A stretch of DNA of 64,000 bases, taken from the NCBI GenBank assembly GCA_965203195.1, contig OZ241860.1, positions 930,001 through 994,000 of the forward strand, read 5' to 3'. Both the position numbers and the translations under genes were made by a program. This DNA is from Bin87 sp965203195. Its GTDB lineage: Bacteria; Chloroflexota; Dehalococcoidia; Lucifugimonadales; UBA3495. Below, one piece after another: positions 51,252 through 59,857 of this stretch (its first letter is position 1; each line of letters starts with the position of its first letter). The notes under the pieces were generated by a model. That model saw nothing but the letters and a program-made list of their open reading frames with translations, was not told the origin of the DNA and searched no databases.

Positions 51252-51628
51252 CCCGCAACGAACACATCGCCGAAGCCAGATCCTGCTTGCAGACCGCCGA
51301 ATGGCTGGGCAGTGCGGGCAAGCGCTGGCAGGCATCCGAAATCCTGTGGTCTGCGGTCAAGCATTCCGTCAATGCTGTTGCCATACTCACGGAGCAAGAA
51401 TACGGCAAGTATCAGCATAAGCGCGCCGTAGTTCGCCGGCTGGCGACCGAAACCGGCAACTCCGACCTGACAGAGTACTTGAAAGTGGCGATGCAAATAC
51501 ACGCCGACTCCGACAAAGGATTTATCTCCGAAGTAGAACTTCTTGCCAAGCAGCAGGAAGTGCGCTATTTCATACGGTGCCTGCTAACCATCGCCGCTGC
51601 CTGCCATCCCACGGAGCAACCGAATTGA
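51245..51628 (+). CDS. HEPN/PaREP1-like helical protein, second of a pair
   Basis: The 127-residue helical protein contains QASEILWSAVKHSVNAVAIL and KRAVVRRLATETGNSDLTEY, parallel to the gene at 26845 (AAAELLYMAAKRTINAVA). It overlaps the first gene of the pair by seven bases and its TGA overlaps the TTG start of the next gene, giving a tightly packed three-gene unit. A KHSVNAV segment replaces the usual RxxxxH, so RNase activity is uncertain. Confidence 0.65.
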   Translation: MLTRNEHIAEARSCLQTAEWLGSAGKRWQASEILWSAVKHSVNAVAILTEQEYGKYQHKRAVVRRLATETGNSDLTEYLKVAMQIHADSDKGFISEVELLAKQQEVRYFIRCLLTIAAACHPTEQPN

Positions 51629-52698
51629 CTGCTACCAACGCCACTTTCACCGACACCACTACCGCCACCTGGGATGACGCCCTGGGCGCCATTGAACGCG
51701 GCTACGAACTGGGCTGGAGCGACGGCTTGCCCGTCGTCCCGCCCACTCTGGCCCGCGTGGCCGAGTTTGTCGGCTATGCCGGCCGCGCGCCCGACGACGT
51801 CATCGGCGAGCTGCCGGAACGCCGCCGCATCATCACGGTGGCGAAAGCCGCCGCCAACGCCGTAATGGCCGGCTGTTTGCCCGAATATTTCCCCGTGGTG
51901 CTGGCCGCCACCGAAGCGATGCTGGACCCGGTGTTCAACCTGGTCGGCCCGTCGTCCAGTATGGGCGGCGCGGCCACGCTGTGCATCGTCAACGGGCCGG
52001 TGGCGCCGCAGATTGGCCTCAACAGCCGCAACAACCTGTTCGGCCCCGGCAACCGCGCCAACGGCACCATCGGGCGGGCCATGCGGCTGATTCTGATGAA
52101 CGCCTGCGCCGCCATCCCCGGCCTGTTCGACCGCAGCGTTATCGGACACCCCGGCAAATATACCTACTGCATCGCCGAGGCGGAAGGCGAAACCCACTGG
52201 ACGCCGCTGCACTTGGAGCGGGGCTTCGCTCCCGGCGACAGCGCGGTTACGGTGTTCGCCGGCGAAAGCCCCCGCCAGGTGCGCGCCGTGGGCCGCCCGG
52301 AGGCCATCCTCTACGCAATGGCGGATGTGGCCTCGTCCCTGGGGACATCAATGTCCACTTCCGGCTCGGTGGGCGATGTGTCGGTAGGCATCAGGCAAGG
52401 ACAGATTGTGGTGACCTTCGCCGGCAACAGCAATCTGTGGCGCGACTGGACCAAAGACCGCATCCGGGAGTATCTCCACGCCAACATCCGGCGCTCCGTG
52501 GCGGATCTGAAGCGGGGGCTGGTCTTGCGCGGCGATGTGGAGCCGGGCGACGAAGCCGAAATGGTTGCGCTGATACCCGAACCGGATGACATTCTGGTGA
52601 TATTCGCCGGCGGCGAGGAGTCCAATATGGCCTCGGTAATCCCCAGCTGGGGGCCGAAGGTGGGTTCCACCGCCGTAACCAAAGCCGTCCGCATCTGA
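51625..52698 (+). CDS. UGSC-like conserved protein of unknown function
   Basis: About 357 residues. Conserved-looking blocks are YELGWSDGLPVVPPTLARV, VAKAAANAVMAGCLPEYFPV, CIVNGPVAPQIGLNSRNNLFG, NRANGTIGRAMRLILMN, and a C-terminal GGEESNMASVIPSWGP. These resemble a family often annotated next to UGSC proteins in Chloroflexota and actinobacteria, with a conserved Cys in VMAGCLPEYFP; the reaction is unknown. I choose the TTG at 51625 because GGAGC lies seven bases before it and it overlaps the previous stop (TTGA). The ATG at 51577 would overlap the upstream gene deeply. Confidence 0.7.
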   Translation: MTATNATFTDTTTATWDDALGAIERGYELGWSDGLPVVPPTLARVAEFVGYAGRAPDDVIGELPERRRIITVAKAAANAVMAGCLPEYFPVVLAATEAMLDPVFNLVGPSSSMGGAATLCIVNGPVAPQIGLNSRNNLFGPGNRANGTIGRAMRLILMNACAAIPGLFDRSVIGHPGKYTYCIAEAEGETHWTPLHLERGFAPGDSAVTVFAGESPRQVRAVGRPEAILYAMADVASSLGTSMSTSGSVGDVSVGIRQGQIVVTFAGNSNLWRDWTKDRIREYLHANIRRSVADLKRGLVLRGDVEPGDEAEMVALIPEPDDILVIFAGGEESNMASVIPSWGPKVGSTAVTKAVRI

Positions 52699-52722
52699 TA
52701 CAAGCATAGCCGCCGGCCAGCA

Positions 52723-52751
52723 TTGACAAGCGTTCCGCCATCCGTTATCAT
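52723..52751 (+). promoter_or_regulatory. Strong sigma70-type promoter of DUF3800 gene
   Basis: TTGACA (52723-52728), 17 nt, TATCAT (52746-52751). It lies about 108 bp before the gene and is one of the best promoter matches in the window. Confidence 0.7.
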
Positions 52752-52859
52752 AGGGTTGGCTGGGAGGACCGCTACACTCGGGTTTGCTGTGCAGTCCTGC
52801 TACAGGCAACTGCCGCCCGGCCGCGTTCAGGGTTCCCTATAGGTTTTTGAGTAGTTGCC

Positions 52860-53702
52860 ATGTACTTGCTGTACCTGGATGAAGCGGGAACCCACTCTGA
52901 CGCCCGCCACTTCGTACTGGCGGGCGTTGCAGTGTACGAACACAACGCCTACTGGCCTGCTGAGGCACTCAATCGCTTGCAGGCTCAGTACTTCCCTGAC
53001 GTTCGGGAAAGTGTGCGATTCCACGCATCGCCTTTGCGTGCCCCTGCTACCCAAAGAGTCGATGCCCCCTTCGATAGGCTGTCTCCTTCAAGCAGACGCA
53101 AGCTGCTGGCAGGTCTGTACAAAGCGGCACAGCAGACGCGCGGACGTTTGTTCGCTGTCATCATCGAAAAAACCGCGCTCTCCGATGAGGAGAATCCCTA
53201 CGAGCGATCCCTTGAAGAGATGATAGCGCGCTTTGACCTTTACCTGAATCGGTTGTACCGGGAACGTCAACAGCGTAATAAAGGTTTGATAGTCATCGCC
53301 GATTCCCAAGATAAGAACCGGCTGGAAGCAGTAAGCCGCCGATTTGCTGCCGAAGGCACCCGATGGAACAAAATCTACAACGTTCTTGACATCCCGCTGT
53401 TCACTTTATCGCAGAACAGCCGCCTTCTCCAAATTGCCGACTTGATTGCCAATATGGTCTATGGGCGTTACGAACGGGGCTACTCCAAAGATTTTGACCT
53501 TATGACGCACAAATTTGATCAGACCAGGAACGGCCCTATACATGGCTTGGTACATATCAGACCGAGCATGGCGTCACAGTGCTATCTACCCTGTTGCCTG
53601 AGCCGTCGTCCGCATAGTCAATCTGATCCTGGCGACACCCCGTGGCCCGGCAACACCCCATCAGATGCAGCCAACGGGACGGCAACTGACGGCGTCGCAT
53701 AA
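52860..53702 (+). CDS. DUF3800 family protein
   Basis: The 280-residue protein begins MYLLYLDEAGTHSDARHFVLAGVAV, the DUF3800 signature with early Asp-Glu, followed by FHASPLRAP, FAVIIEKTAL, IVIADSQDKNR and SRLLQIADLIANMVYGRYERG. The pattern of acidic residues suggests an RNase H-like fold; family members are often linked with mobile or defence genes. The last ~60 residues (after about 220) are Pro/Ser/Thr rich and not part of the domain. It has its own promoter. Codon use is less GC-biased than the neighbours. Confidence 0.82.
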   Translation: MYLLYLDEAGTHSDARHFVLAGVAVYEHNAYWPAEALNRLQAQYFPDVRESVRFHASPLRAPATQRVDAPFDRLSPSSRRKLLAGLYKAAQQTRGRLFAVIIEKTALSDEENPYERSLEEMIARFDLYLNRLYRERQQRNKGLIVIADSQDKNRLEAVSRRFAAEGTRWNKIYNVLDIPLFTLSQNSRLLQIADLIANMVYGRYERGYSKDFDLMTHKFDQTRNGPIHGLVHIRPSMASQCYLPCCLSRRPHSQSDPGDTPWPGNTPSDAANGTATDGVA

Positions 53703-53994
53703 ACGCGCCCCCAACTGCCAGGCCAGGTCAATCACTTCGGCCCAAGCGCCAAAAGCCCCCAACGCCGCCCCGCAGCAGCGTTGCGGATTGCCTTCAATTC
53801 GGTACGCCCCCGGCGGGTTCGCATCCACAGCCTGTCCGGTTCCAGCGTTCCATACGGCGGCAACTGTGGCGCCGTCACAGGCGCCTTCCGCAACCATTTG
53901 CTGATGGCACTCTTGACGCGGCCCACCCAATTTCCGGATCTGGCGTAGCTCAATCCTTATAATTTGACGACACACCTTGCCCCACCTCGTTCCG

Positions 53995-55326
53995 CTAACC
54001 CGTAGTCGCCGCCGCCCGCGGCGGCCGGGCCAGCAGCAGCGCCGCCGCCGTCAGCCCCCCCAGCGCGGCGTAGGCTACGAAAGCGAGCGTGTAGTCGCCA
54101 TCGGCAAACTGGAACACCAGCCCCGACGACACCGCCCCGATAGCCTGCCCCAGCGATGTGAACGGCTCCGTGAGGCCCCTTATCGTCCCCAGCGACTGCC
54201 GCCCGAAAAAGTTGGCGTAGGCCACCGGCGGCACCACCAGAATCCCCGCTACGGCAACTCCGAACACCCCGGCCGCGATGAACCCCAGCAGCACGGTGTC
54301 CGCGATGACGAACAGCCCCAGCCCCAGCGTCATCACCAGGGCCACGATAGCGTAGGTGTAGGATACGCGCATCATTTCCACCACGCGCCCCCACAGCACG
54401 CTGCCCAGCCCGGTGCCGGCCGCGTTGACTACGATGCTCAACTGCGCCAGCGACAGGTCAATGCCCCGGGAGCGCAGCAAGTCGGCCTGATATACATTAG
54501 TGCCGGACTGGAGCAGGAACAGAGCCCCTGTGCCGAGGGCCAGCACCCACAGGGCGGGCGTCCCCAGCGCCTGGCGGGCCCCCCACTGCCTTTCGCCGCC
54601 GGTTGATGCGGTGGCGGCAGCCGGACGACGGCCGCCTCTGGTGACGGCAGAGGCGGTCGATGTCGCGCCGGCCGGCGGGGCAGACGATGGCGGGTCGCCA
54701 TCGGGCAGCAGGCCCACATCCTCGGGACGCTCGGCCACCAGCAGCGCCACTGGAGCCAGGGCAATGACATATACCATCGCCCCCAGCACAATCCACGCCG
54801 TCTGCCACCCGTAGGCGGCGCTGATCCAGGTCGCCACCAGCGGGAACGCCGCCATGCCGCCGGAATGGGACAGGAACAGCAGGCCGGTGGCGCGCCCCCG
54901 CTGCCGCACAAACCAGCGCCCCACCACAGTGGCCGCGCCTACATTCAAGGGGCTGCTGAACATAATCCGGCCCACCGCCAGCGCCGCATAAAAGATGGCG
55001 ATATGCGCCGACAGCCAGGCCAGGGCAATGGTGCTTAATCCGAGAATAACCAGCGCCAGCCCCAGTACCGGCCGCGCTCCAAAACGGTCGATAGCCCACC
55101 CCACCGGCGGCGAGGCCCCGGTAGCCAGCAGCCCGCCCACCGCCGCCGCGCCGCCGATGAGCGCTCGGCTCCACCCCGTCTCATCCGCGATCAGCGGCAC
55201 AAAGACGGCAAAGGTAAGACTGCCAGCGGCGTTGCGGACGAACATACTACTGCCCGCCGCGCCCAGCGCCACCCAGCCATAGTAGATGGGCAGACGCCGC
55301 GCCAGGTAAATAATCAGGACGTGCAT
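53995..55326 (-). CDS. MFS transporter
   Basis: The 443-residue protein has 12 predicted membrane helices in two halves, with WAIDRFGARPVLGLALVILG matching the MFS loop 2-3 motif and a Ser/Ala/Thr-rich central cytoplasmic loop (about 215-250). It starts immediately after the stop of the GH88/105-like gene, with no intergenic base, so the two are one operon. By context the substrate may be an uronic-acid-containing saccharide or its unsaturated product; this is inference. Related monocarboxylate-type MFS proteins are also possible. Confidence 0.88.
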   Translation of the reverse strand: MHVLIIYLARRLPIYYGWVALGAAGSSMFVRNAAGSLTFAVFVPLIADETGWSRALIGGAAAVGGLLATGASPPVGWAIDRFGARPVLGLALVILGLSTIALAWLSAHIAIFYAALAVGRIMFSSPLNVGAATVVGRWFVRQRGRATGLLFLSHSGGMAAFPLVATWISAAYGWQTAWIVLGAMVYVIALAPVALLVAERPEDVGLLPDGDPPSSAPPAGATSTASAVTRGGRRPAAATASTGGERQWGARQALGTPALWVLALGTGALFLLQSGTNVYQADLLRSRGIDLSLAQLSIVVNAAGTGLGSVLWGRVVEMMRVSYTYAIVALVMTLGLGLFVIADTVLLGFIAAGVFGVAVAGILVVPPVAYANFFGRQSLGTIRGLTEPFTSLGQAIGAVSSGLVFQFADGDYTLAFVAYAALGGLTAAALLLARPPRAAATTG

Positions 55327-57147
55327 TCAGTTCTGCGCCGCCGGCGCCGCTGGCGACGGGGATGATTCCGTTCTGTCCATTCCGGCGCTCCGCAGCCGTT
55401 CCATTTCGCAGGCGAACCACAGCGCCAGGCTGCCCGTGCGGTCGTCGTGGCCGCTGACGGCCGCGCGATGCAAGTAGGCCCGCCGGTCAGGCATCACGCC
55501 GGTGCTGACACAGCCGTCCACCACGCCGCCGCCGGCGTCAATTCGCTCCGTCAGCGCCCGCCAGCAGGACGCCAGCCCGGCCGCATAGCCCCCACCGGCG
55601 GCGTCGGGCAGCCAGCCCATCCGCAGCCCCCGCGCCAGGGCGTAGCCCACCATAGCCGTTGCGGTGAGTTCGCCCCAGGCGCCCGGCAGATCCACCAGTT
55701 CGCCAAAGGTTCCCCAGGGCTGCTGGCGGCGCAGCAGGGCATCCAGATGGCGGCGGTGCCGCGACAGCAGCTCGGCGCGCGCCGGGTGTTCCGCCGGCAG
55801 CCAAGTCAGCGCTTCGGCATACCCCAGGGCGGCAAACCCGTTGCCCCGGCTCCAGTAGAACGGGGCGGAACGCGCGTGACGGAACAGCCCGTTGTCCTCC
55901 TGAACATCGCCGCCGTCAAGCAGAAAATCGGCCAGCAGGTTAGCATAGCGGGCCTCGCCGCCGCTGCGGAAAGCCCGGCCGAGCATAGCCCCGGCATAGA
56001 ACATATCCTCAACTCTGAAATCCGGGTCGCAGGGCGCCGGCGCCTGGCCGGGGCCACGCGGCGCAAAGCGGTCGGCGGCGTAAAGCAGCGTGTCGCGATA
56101 GCGGCGGTCGCCGGTGGCGTCATATAAATCCGCCGCCCAGACCACGCCGGCCAGCGCCGCTCCACCCGCATCGCCCAAATGCGCCGCCGGGTCGGAGATG
56201 ATAGGCCCAATGACGCCGGCCAGATCGTCCGCCGGATCGGGATACCCGGCGTCCAGCGCCGCCAGCTGCGCGCGCCCACTGATGCCTACCCCCTGGGTAT
56301 AGTTGATGGGATCCAGAGCGTGTCCGTAGCGCCCGGCGAGGATGCGGGCAATGTCCAGCGGCGCGCGCCCGCGGCGTTGTTCCAGGGCGAGGCGCGCCGG
56401 CGCCGCCGCCGCTTCGCCATCCTGCCCCGTCGCCGCCCACAGCGTGGCCAAAGCCTCGGTTAGCCCCGTCCAGTGGACAGCGAGACGCAGGGCGGGTATC
56501 GTTCCCGGCGCGTCGTCGGCCGCCCGTCCCAGCGCCGCTGCCAGCGAATCATCGCCGCCGGCGGGAACGGCTCCCAGGGCGCGGCCTATGGAACCGCCGG
56601 TTGCGGCGGCGTTGGCTTCCCACCGGGCCGGCGCGCCCTCGTCATCCCGCAGGGCGACTTCCACCAGCAAATCCGGCGCCTGGTAGCAAATCCAGCGCCA
56701 CAGGTAGCGCCGTTCCGGGGCCGTTTCGTCAAAGTAAAACCCGCCCGCCGGCGGGTAGCCGCCGGTGAGGTCAACCCGCTGCCGGCTGGCCGGTTCCCAG
56801 TCGCCGCCGGCCAGCGCGTCCGGGTTGGCGGCCACGATGGCGGAAAGGACCACGCCGGATGCCCCCGCCGCAGCCGACTGGACAAAACGATCCAGCGCCG
56901 CCAGTATCCGGGGCGTGTCCGCCGCATTGCCCCGCAGCCCGGCCACCAGCAGCAGCGCCGGCCGGTGCCCGCCGTCGTCGAGGGCAGAGTCGGACGCCGC
57001 CGGCAGCGCCCGCGTATCCTGCAACGCCAGGATGGTGCGCAAAGCCGGCGTCAACCCGATGGCGGCCGTCTGCCACCAGGCGGGATTGCGCTTGCGTACC
57101 AAGTTAATCAGGGCGGCGTTTATATCGGTAGGGTGCATCGTGCTCAT
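55327..57147 (-). CDS. GH88/105-like hydrolase with N-terminal M14-like domain
   Basis: The C-terminal ~300 residues match unsaturated glucuronyl/rhamnogalacturonyl hydrolases: DPDFRVEDMFYAGAMLGRAF, DNGLFRHARSAPFYWSRGNG, FAALGYAEALTWLP, and WGELTATAMVGYALARGLRMG. These release unsaturated uronic acids made by polysaccharide lyases. The N-terminal ~230 residues (ALLLVAGLRGNAADTPRIL, IVAANPDALAG, PDLLVEVALRDDEG) resemble a degenerate M14-type peptidase or deacylase; the metal-binding HxxE has become RGNA, so activity is doubtful. GGAGG precedes ATG 57147. No signal peptide, so it acts in the cytoplasm on imported sugars. Confidence 0.8.
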   Translation of the reverse strand: MSTMHPTDINAALINLVRKRNPAWWQTAAIGLTPALRTILALQDTRALPAASDSALDDGGHRPALLLVAGLRGNAADTPRILAALDRFVQSAAAGASGVVLSAIVAANPDALAGGDWEPASRQRVDLTGGYPPAGGFYFDETAPERRYLWRWICYQAPDLLVEVALRDDEGAPARWEANAAATGGSIGRALGAVPAGGDDSLAAALGRAADDAPGTIPALRLAVHWTGLTEALATLWAATGQDGEAAAAPARLALEQRRGRAPLDIARILAGRYGHALDPINYTQGVGISGRAQLAALDAGYPDPADDLAGVIGPIISDPAAHLGDAGGAALAGVVWAADLYDATGDRRYRDTLLYAADRFAPRGPGQAPAPCDPDFRVEDMFYAGAMLGRAFRSGGEARYANLLADFLLDGGDVQEDNGLFRHARSAPFYWSRGNGFAALGYAEALTWLPAEHPARAELLSRHRRHLDALLRRQQPWGTFGELVDLPGAWGELTATAMVGYALARGLRMGWLPDAAGGGYAAGLASCWRALTERIDAGGGVVDGCVSTGVMPDRRAYLHRAAVSGHDDRTGSLALWFACEMERLRSAGMDRTESSPSPAAPAAQN

Positions 57148-57165
57148 CACGCGTATCCTCCCTGC

Positions 57166-57387
57166 TCACATCCCCATCTGTATCTGCCGCGTAATCAAGG
57201 CAACATAGAAGGCCACGGCAAAAGGAATCGCGGCCGCCTTGACGGCTTTCGACAGCGCTGCTATCACGGGATGGCTCCGGGTTAGCAAGAGGTATTCCGC
57301 AAACCCCCTGGCCAGAACCGCCGCGACTACGGGTAGTAGGAGAATCAGCGCATTGTCCAATCCGGGCAGGGACATAGCGCTAACCAT
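57166..57387 (-). CDS. Small membrane protein, two helices
   Basis: The 73-residue frame encodes two hydrophobic helices (NALILLLPVVAAVLARGFA and AIPFAVAFYVALITRQI). Its start overlaps the stop of the small gene upstream (ATGGTTAG), suggesting coupling; the Met at 57375 is an alternative with AGAGG ahead. It directly precedes the GH88/105-like gene. No family recognised. Confidence 0.45.
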   Translation of the reverse strand: MVSAMSLPGLDNALILLLPVVAAVLARGFAEYLLLTRSHPVIAALSKAVKAAAIPFAVAFYVALITRQIQMGM

Positions 57388-57601
57388 CCTCTGGCGATTC
57401 GGACGGCGCCTGACGTCGTCCCACCCCTTTCCGGTCTTCCACGACGGTGAAAATGCCCATCCCCAGGCCGAGGAGGCCGAACAGGCCGGCGCCGATGCTG
57501 AACGATTTGCTGGTCTGGCACAGCGCGCTCAGGTCGTTGCAGCTGAAATGCCAGCCGACGGCTATGGCGATCAGAATCAAGCTCATTGTCACTACAAACA
57601 T
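57380..57601 (-). CDS. Small membrane protein
   Basis: 73 residues from the ATG at 57601, which follows AGGAGG. It has a first helix (MFVVTMSLILIAIAVGW), two Cys residues flanking a short loop (CNDLSALC) and a second helix (FGLLGLGMGIFTVV), then a basic tail. It overlaps the next small gene by eight bases. It may form a complex with that protein. Function unknown. Confidence 0.55.
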   Translation of the reverse strand: MFVVTMSLILIAIAVGWHFSCNDLSALCQTSKSFSIGAGLFGLLGLGMGIFTVVEDRKGVGRRQAPSESPEDG

Positions 57602-57747
57602 CCAACGCCTCCTGGCAACGATTTTGGGCAGTGGCGGGCGCCGCGCCAGTGGCGCCCGCCGGATTATTCCCCATCCCAACTATACCTCAAATTGAAGGCC
57701 GGCGATAACCCCGCCGCTTTGACATTGCCCGGCGCCGGCGATACATT

Positions 57748-57777
57748 GACCGCCAGCACAACGACCGCCAGCACAAC
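57748..57777. repeat. Perfect 15-bp tandem duplication
   Basis: GACCGCCAGCACAAC occurs twice without change (57748-57762, 57763-57777), just upstream of the first CoA-transferase. Confidence 0.9.
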
Positions 57778-57796
57778 CTCGGGGGAACCGGCGCCT

Positions 57797-59044
57797 ATGC
57801 CTCGCTTTGACGACTACACCGGCGAACATTTAATCCCGCCCTATCGCATTCTGGACTTGACCGACCGCCGGGCCGCCTTCTGCGGGCGGCTGCTCGCCGA
57901 TTACGGCGCCGATGTGGTCAAGGTGGAACCGCCCATCGGCGACCCGTCCCGCCGCCTGGGGCCCTACCCGGGCGACATCCCCGACGCCGGACGCAGCCTG
58001 GACTTTATGTTCTACAACACCAACAAGCGCTCCGTAACCCTGGACCTGGAAGCCGAACCCGGCCGCGCCCTGTTCCGCCGCCTGGCCGCCAACGCCGATG
58101 TCATCATTGAAAGCCGCCACCGGCATTGGCTTTACGACCGGGGCCTGGGCTACGAAGCCCTGCGCGCCACCAACCCCGGCCTGATAATGGCCTCCGTTAC
58201 GCCTTTCGGCAATACCGGCGTCTGGGCCGATTATCAGGGCGACGACCTGGTGGTGATGGCCGCCAGCGGCTATATGCAGATTACCGGCGAACCCGACGAA
58301 CCCCCCGTGCGCCAGGGCAACGAACACAGCCACTATCCCGCCGCCCAGTACGCTGCCGTGGCCATCCTGGCCGCGCTGTATCACCGCGACTTTGCCGGCG
58401 GCGGGCAGGGGCAGCGCATTGATGTATCCTCGCAGGAAGCGCTGATAACCTACTACACGGACGCCCACCCGGCCCTGCTCTGGCGCAAACTGGGGCAGAA
58501 TGTCACCCGCGTCGGCACCAATTCCACGCTGGTCATCCCTCTGGGCGCTTATCCCTGCCAGGACGGCTGGATTGCCGCCGGCGTCATCACCCCCCGCGAG
58601 TGGGACGCCCTGGCCGCCTGGATCCACGAAGTAACCGGCAACGATGAAGTCCTCAACGAAGCCTACCGGGGCGGCAACCAGGACCGCGCCGAACACATTG
58701 ACATCATCACCGCCCTGTTCCTGGAGTTCGCCGCCAACTTCACCGTGCAGGAGCTGTTCCACGAAGGCCAGCGGCGCAACCTGGTATTCCTGCCCGTCAA
58801 CGAAATCGCCGACCTGCTGGCCGACCCCCAGCTGGCCCAGTCCGGCTTTTGGTCCGACATTGAACACCAGGACGCCGCCCTCGGCGCTCTGAAGTACCCG
58901 CTGGGCATCTTTCACAGCGCCGAAGTGGCGCCGCGCCGCCAACCGGCCCCGGCCCTGGGTGCGGACAACCTGGCCGTCTACCAGGGCGAGCTGGGACTGT
59001 CGGCGGACGAACTGGCCCGGCTGCGCGCCGACGGCGCAATCTAG
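57797..59044 (+). CDS. CaiB/BaiF family CoA-transferase, first of a pair
   Basis: The 415-residue protein is a class III CoA-transferase: ILDLTDRRAAFCGRLLADYGADVVKVEPP, NTNKRSVTLDLEAEPGRALF, RATNPGLIMASVTPFGNTG, and GGGQGQRIDVSSQEALI. The usual catalytic Asp lies in the region near DYQGDDLVVMAASGYMQITG. Such enzymes move CoA between carboxylic acids. I use the ATG at 57797; the longer frame to 57239 covers the small membrane genes on the other strand. It is followed by a Uma2 gene and a second CoA-transferase; paired CaiB proteins often form heteromers. Confidence 0.9.
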   Translation: MPRFDDYTGEHLIPPYRILDLTDRRAAFCGRLLADYGADVVKVEPPIGDPSRRLGPYPGDIPDAGRSLDFMFYNTNKRSVTLDLEAEPGRALFRRLAANADVIIESRHRHWLYDRGLGYEALRATNPGLIMASVTPFGNTGVWADYQGDDLVVMAASGYMQITGEPDEPPVRQGNEHSHYPAAQYAAVAILAALYHRDFAGGGQGQRIDVSSQEALITYYTDAHPALLWRKLGQNVTRVGTNSTLVIPLGAYPCQDGWIAAGVITPREWDALAAWIHEVTGNDEVLNEAYRGGNQDRAEHIDIITALFLEFAANFTVQELFHEGQRRNLVFLPVNEIADLLADPQLAQSGFWSDIEHQDAALGALKYPLGIFHSAEVAPRRQPAPALGADNLAVYQGELGLSADELARLRADGAI

Positions 59045-59072
59045 CCGCCGCCAGCGAATGGAGGATTTAGAT

Positions 59073-59834
59073 ATGGTTACCACAACGATACCGGATACCG
59101 CGCGGCCGTCCGCTGCGCCGGAGTCGGACACCCCGCTGCCGACGACTGCGCCAACGCCGGAACCGGAACCCCAAATTGCTGCGCCGGAGCCGGACACCAA
59201 GCGGCCCCATGGCTGGCCCTTGCTGGGCGAACTGCGCCTCAACCTATCCGCATTGGGCATTGACCACCGCGCGCCCGATTTCGGGGAACGCTTTTGCCGG
59301 ATGACCGCCGACAACGAACTCTGGCAGTTTGAGTATTCTGCCGAAGGGGAACTGATTATAATGCCAATGCCGTCCCAAGAAAGCGCACGCGACGAAATCG
59401 AAACCGGGAGCGACCTTACGCTGTGGCGGCGCAGCAACGGCGGCATGAGCTACGGCGCCAACATCGGCTTCCACTTGCCCGGCGGCGCCGTGCGGGCTCC
59501 CGATGCCGCTTGGATCAGCCAGGAACGATACGATAGCCTGACACCGGCGGAACGGCGCGGCACGATCAACGGCGCGCCCGACTTTCTGGTGGAAATCCGT
59601 TCCCGCACCGACCGGCTGCCGCCTTTCCTGGGCAAGATGGCGGAATGGATGGCCGCCGGCGCCAAACTGGGCTGGGGCATCGACCCTCGCCGCCGCCGCG
59701 CCTATATCTACCGCGCCGGCCAGGATGAACCCGAAATCCTGGACAACCCCGAAACCCTCTCCGGCGATGCTGTTCTGCCCGGCTTCGTTTTCGCCGTGCG
59801 CCGCCTGATTTTCGACCGCTACACTGATGAGTAG
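59073..59834 (+). CDS. Uma2 family endonuclease-like protein with Pro-rich N-terminus
   Basis: 253 residues from the ATG at 59073, preceded by GGAGG. A Pro/Thr/Ala/Glu-rich N-terminus (about 1-45) leads into the Uma2 domain: FEYSAEGELIIMPMPSQESA, GAVRAPDAAWISQERY with the first catalytic Asp, and APDFLVEIRSRTDRLPPFLGKMAEWMAAGAKLGWGIDP with Glu and Lys. Compared with the copy at 16315, its active site looks canonical. It sits between two CoA-transferase genes with short gaps (29 and 24 bp). Confidence 0.88.
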   Translation: MVTTTIPDTARPSAAPESDTPLPTTAPTPEPEPQIAAPEPDTKRPHGWPLLGELRLNLSALGIDHRAPDFGERFCRMTADNELWQFEYSAEGELIIMPMPSQESARDEIETGSDLTLWRRSNGGMSYGANIGFHLPGGAVRAPDAAWISQERYDSLTPAERRGTINGAPDFLVEIRSRTDRLPPFLGKMAEWMAAGAKLGWGIDPRRRRAYIYRAGQDEPEILDNPETLSGDAVLPGFVFAVRRLIFDRYTDE

Positions 59835-59857
59835 CTTCCGAGAGGAGTAGCCGCCCG

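Noticed and set aside
53732..53953. A 73-codon minus-strand frame, possibly a transposase fragment
   Set aside because: It has a Trp/Arg-rich sequence but no recognisable motif or ribosome site; the 290-bp gap 53703-53994 otherwise shows nothing I can support.
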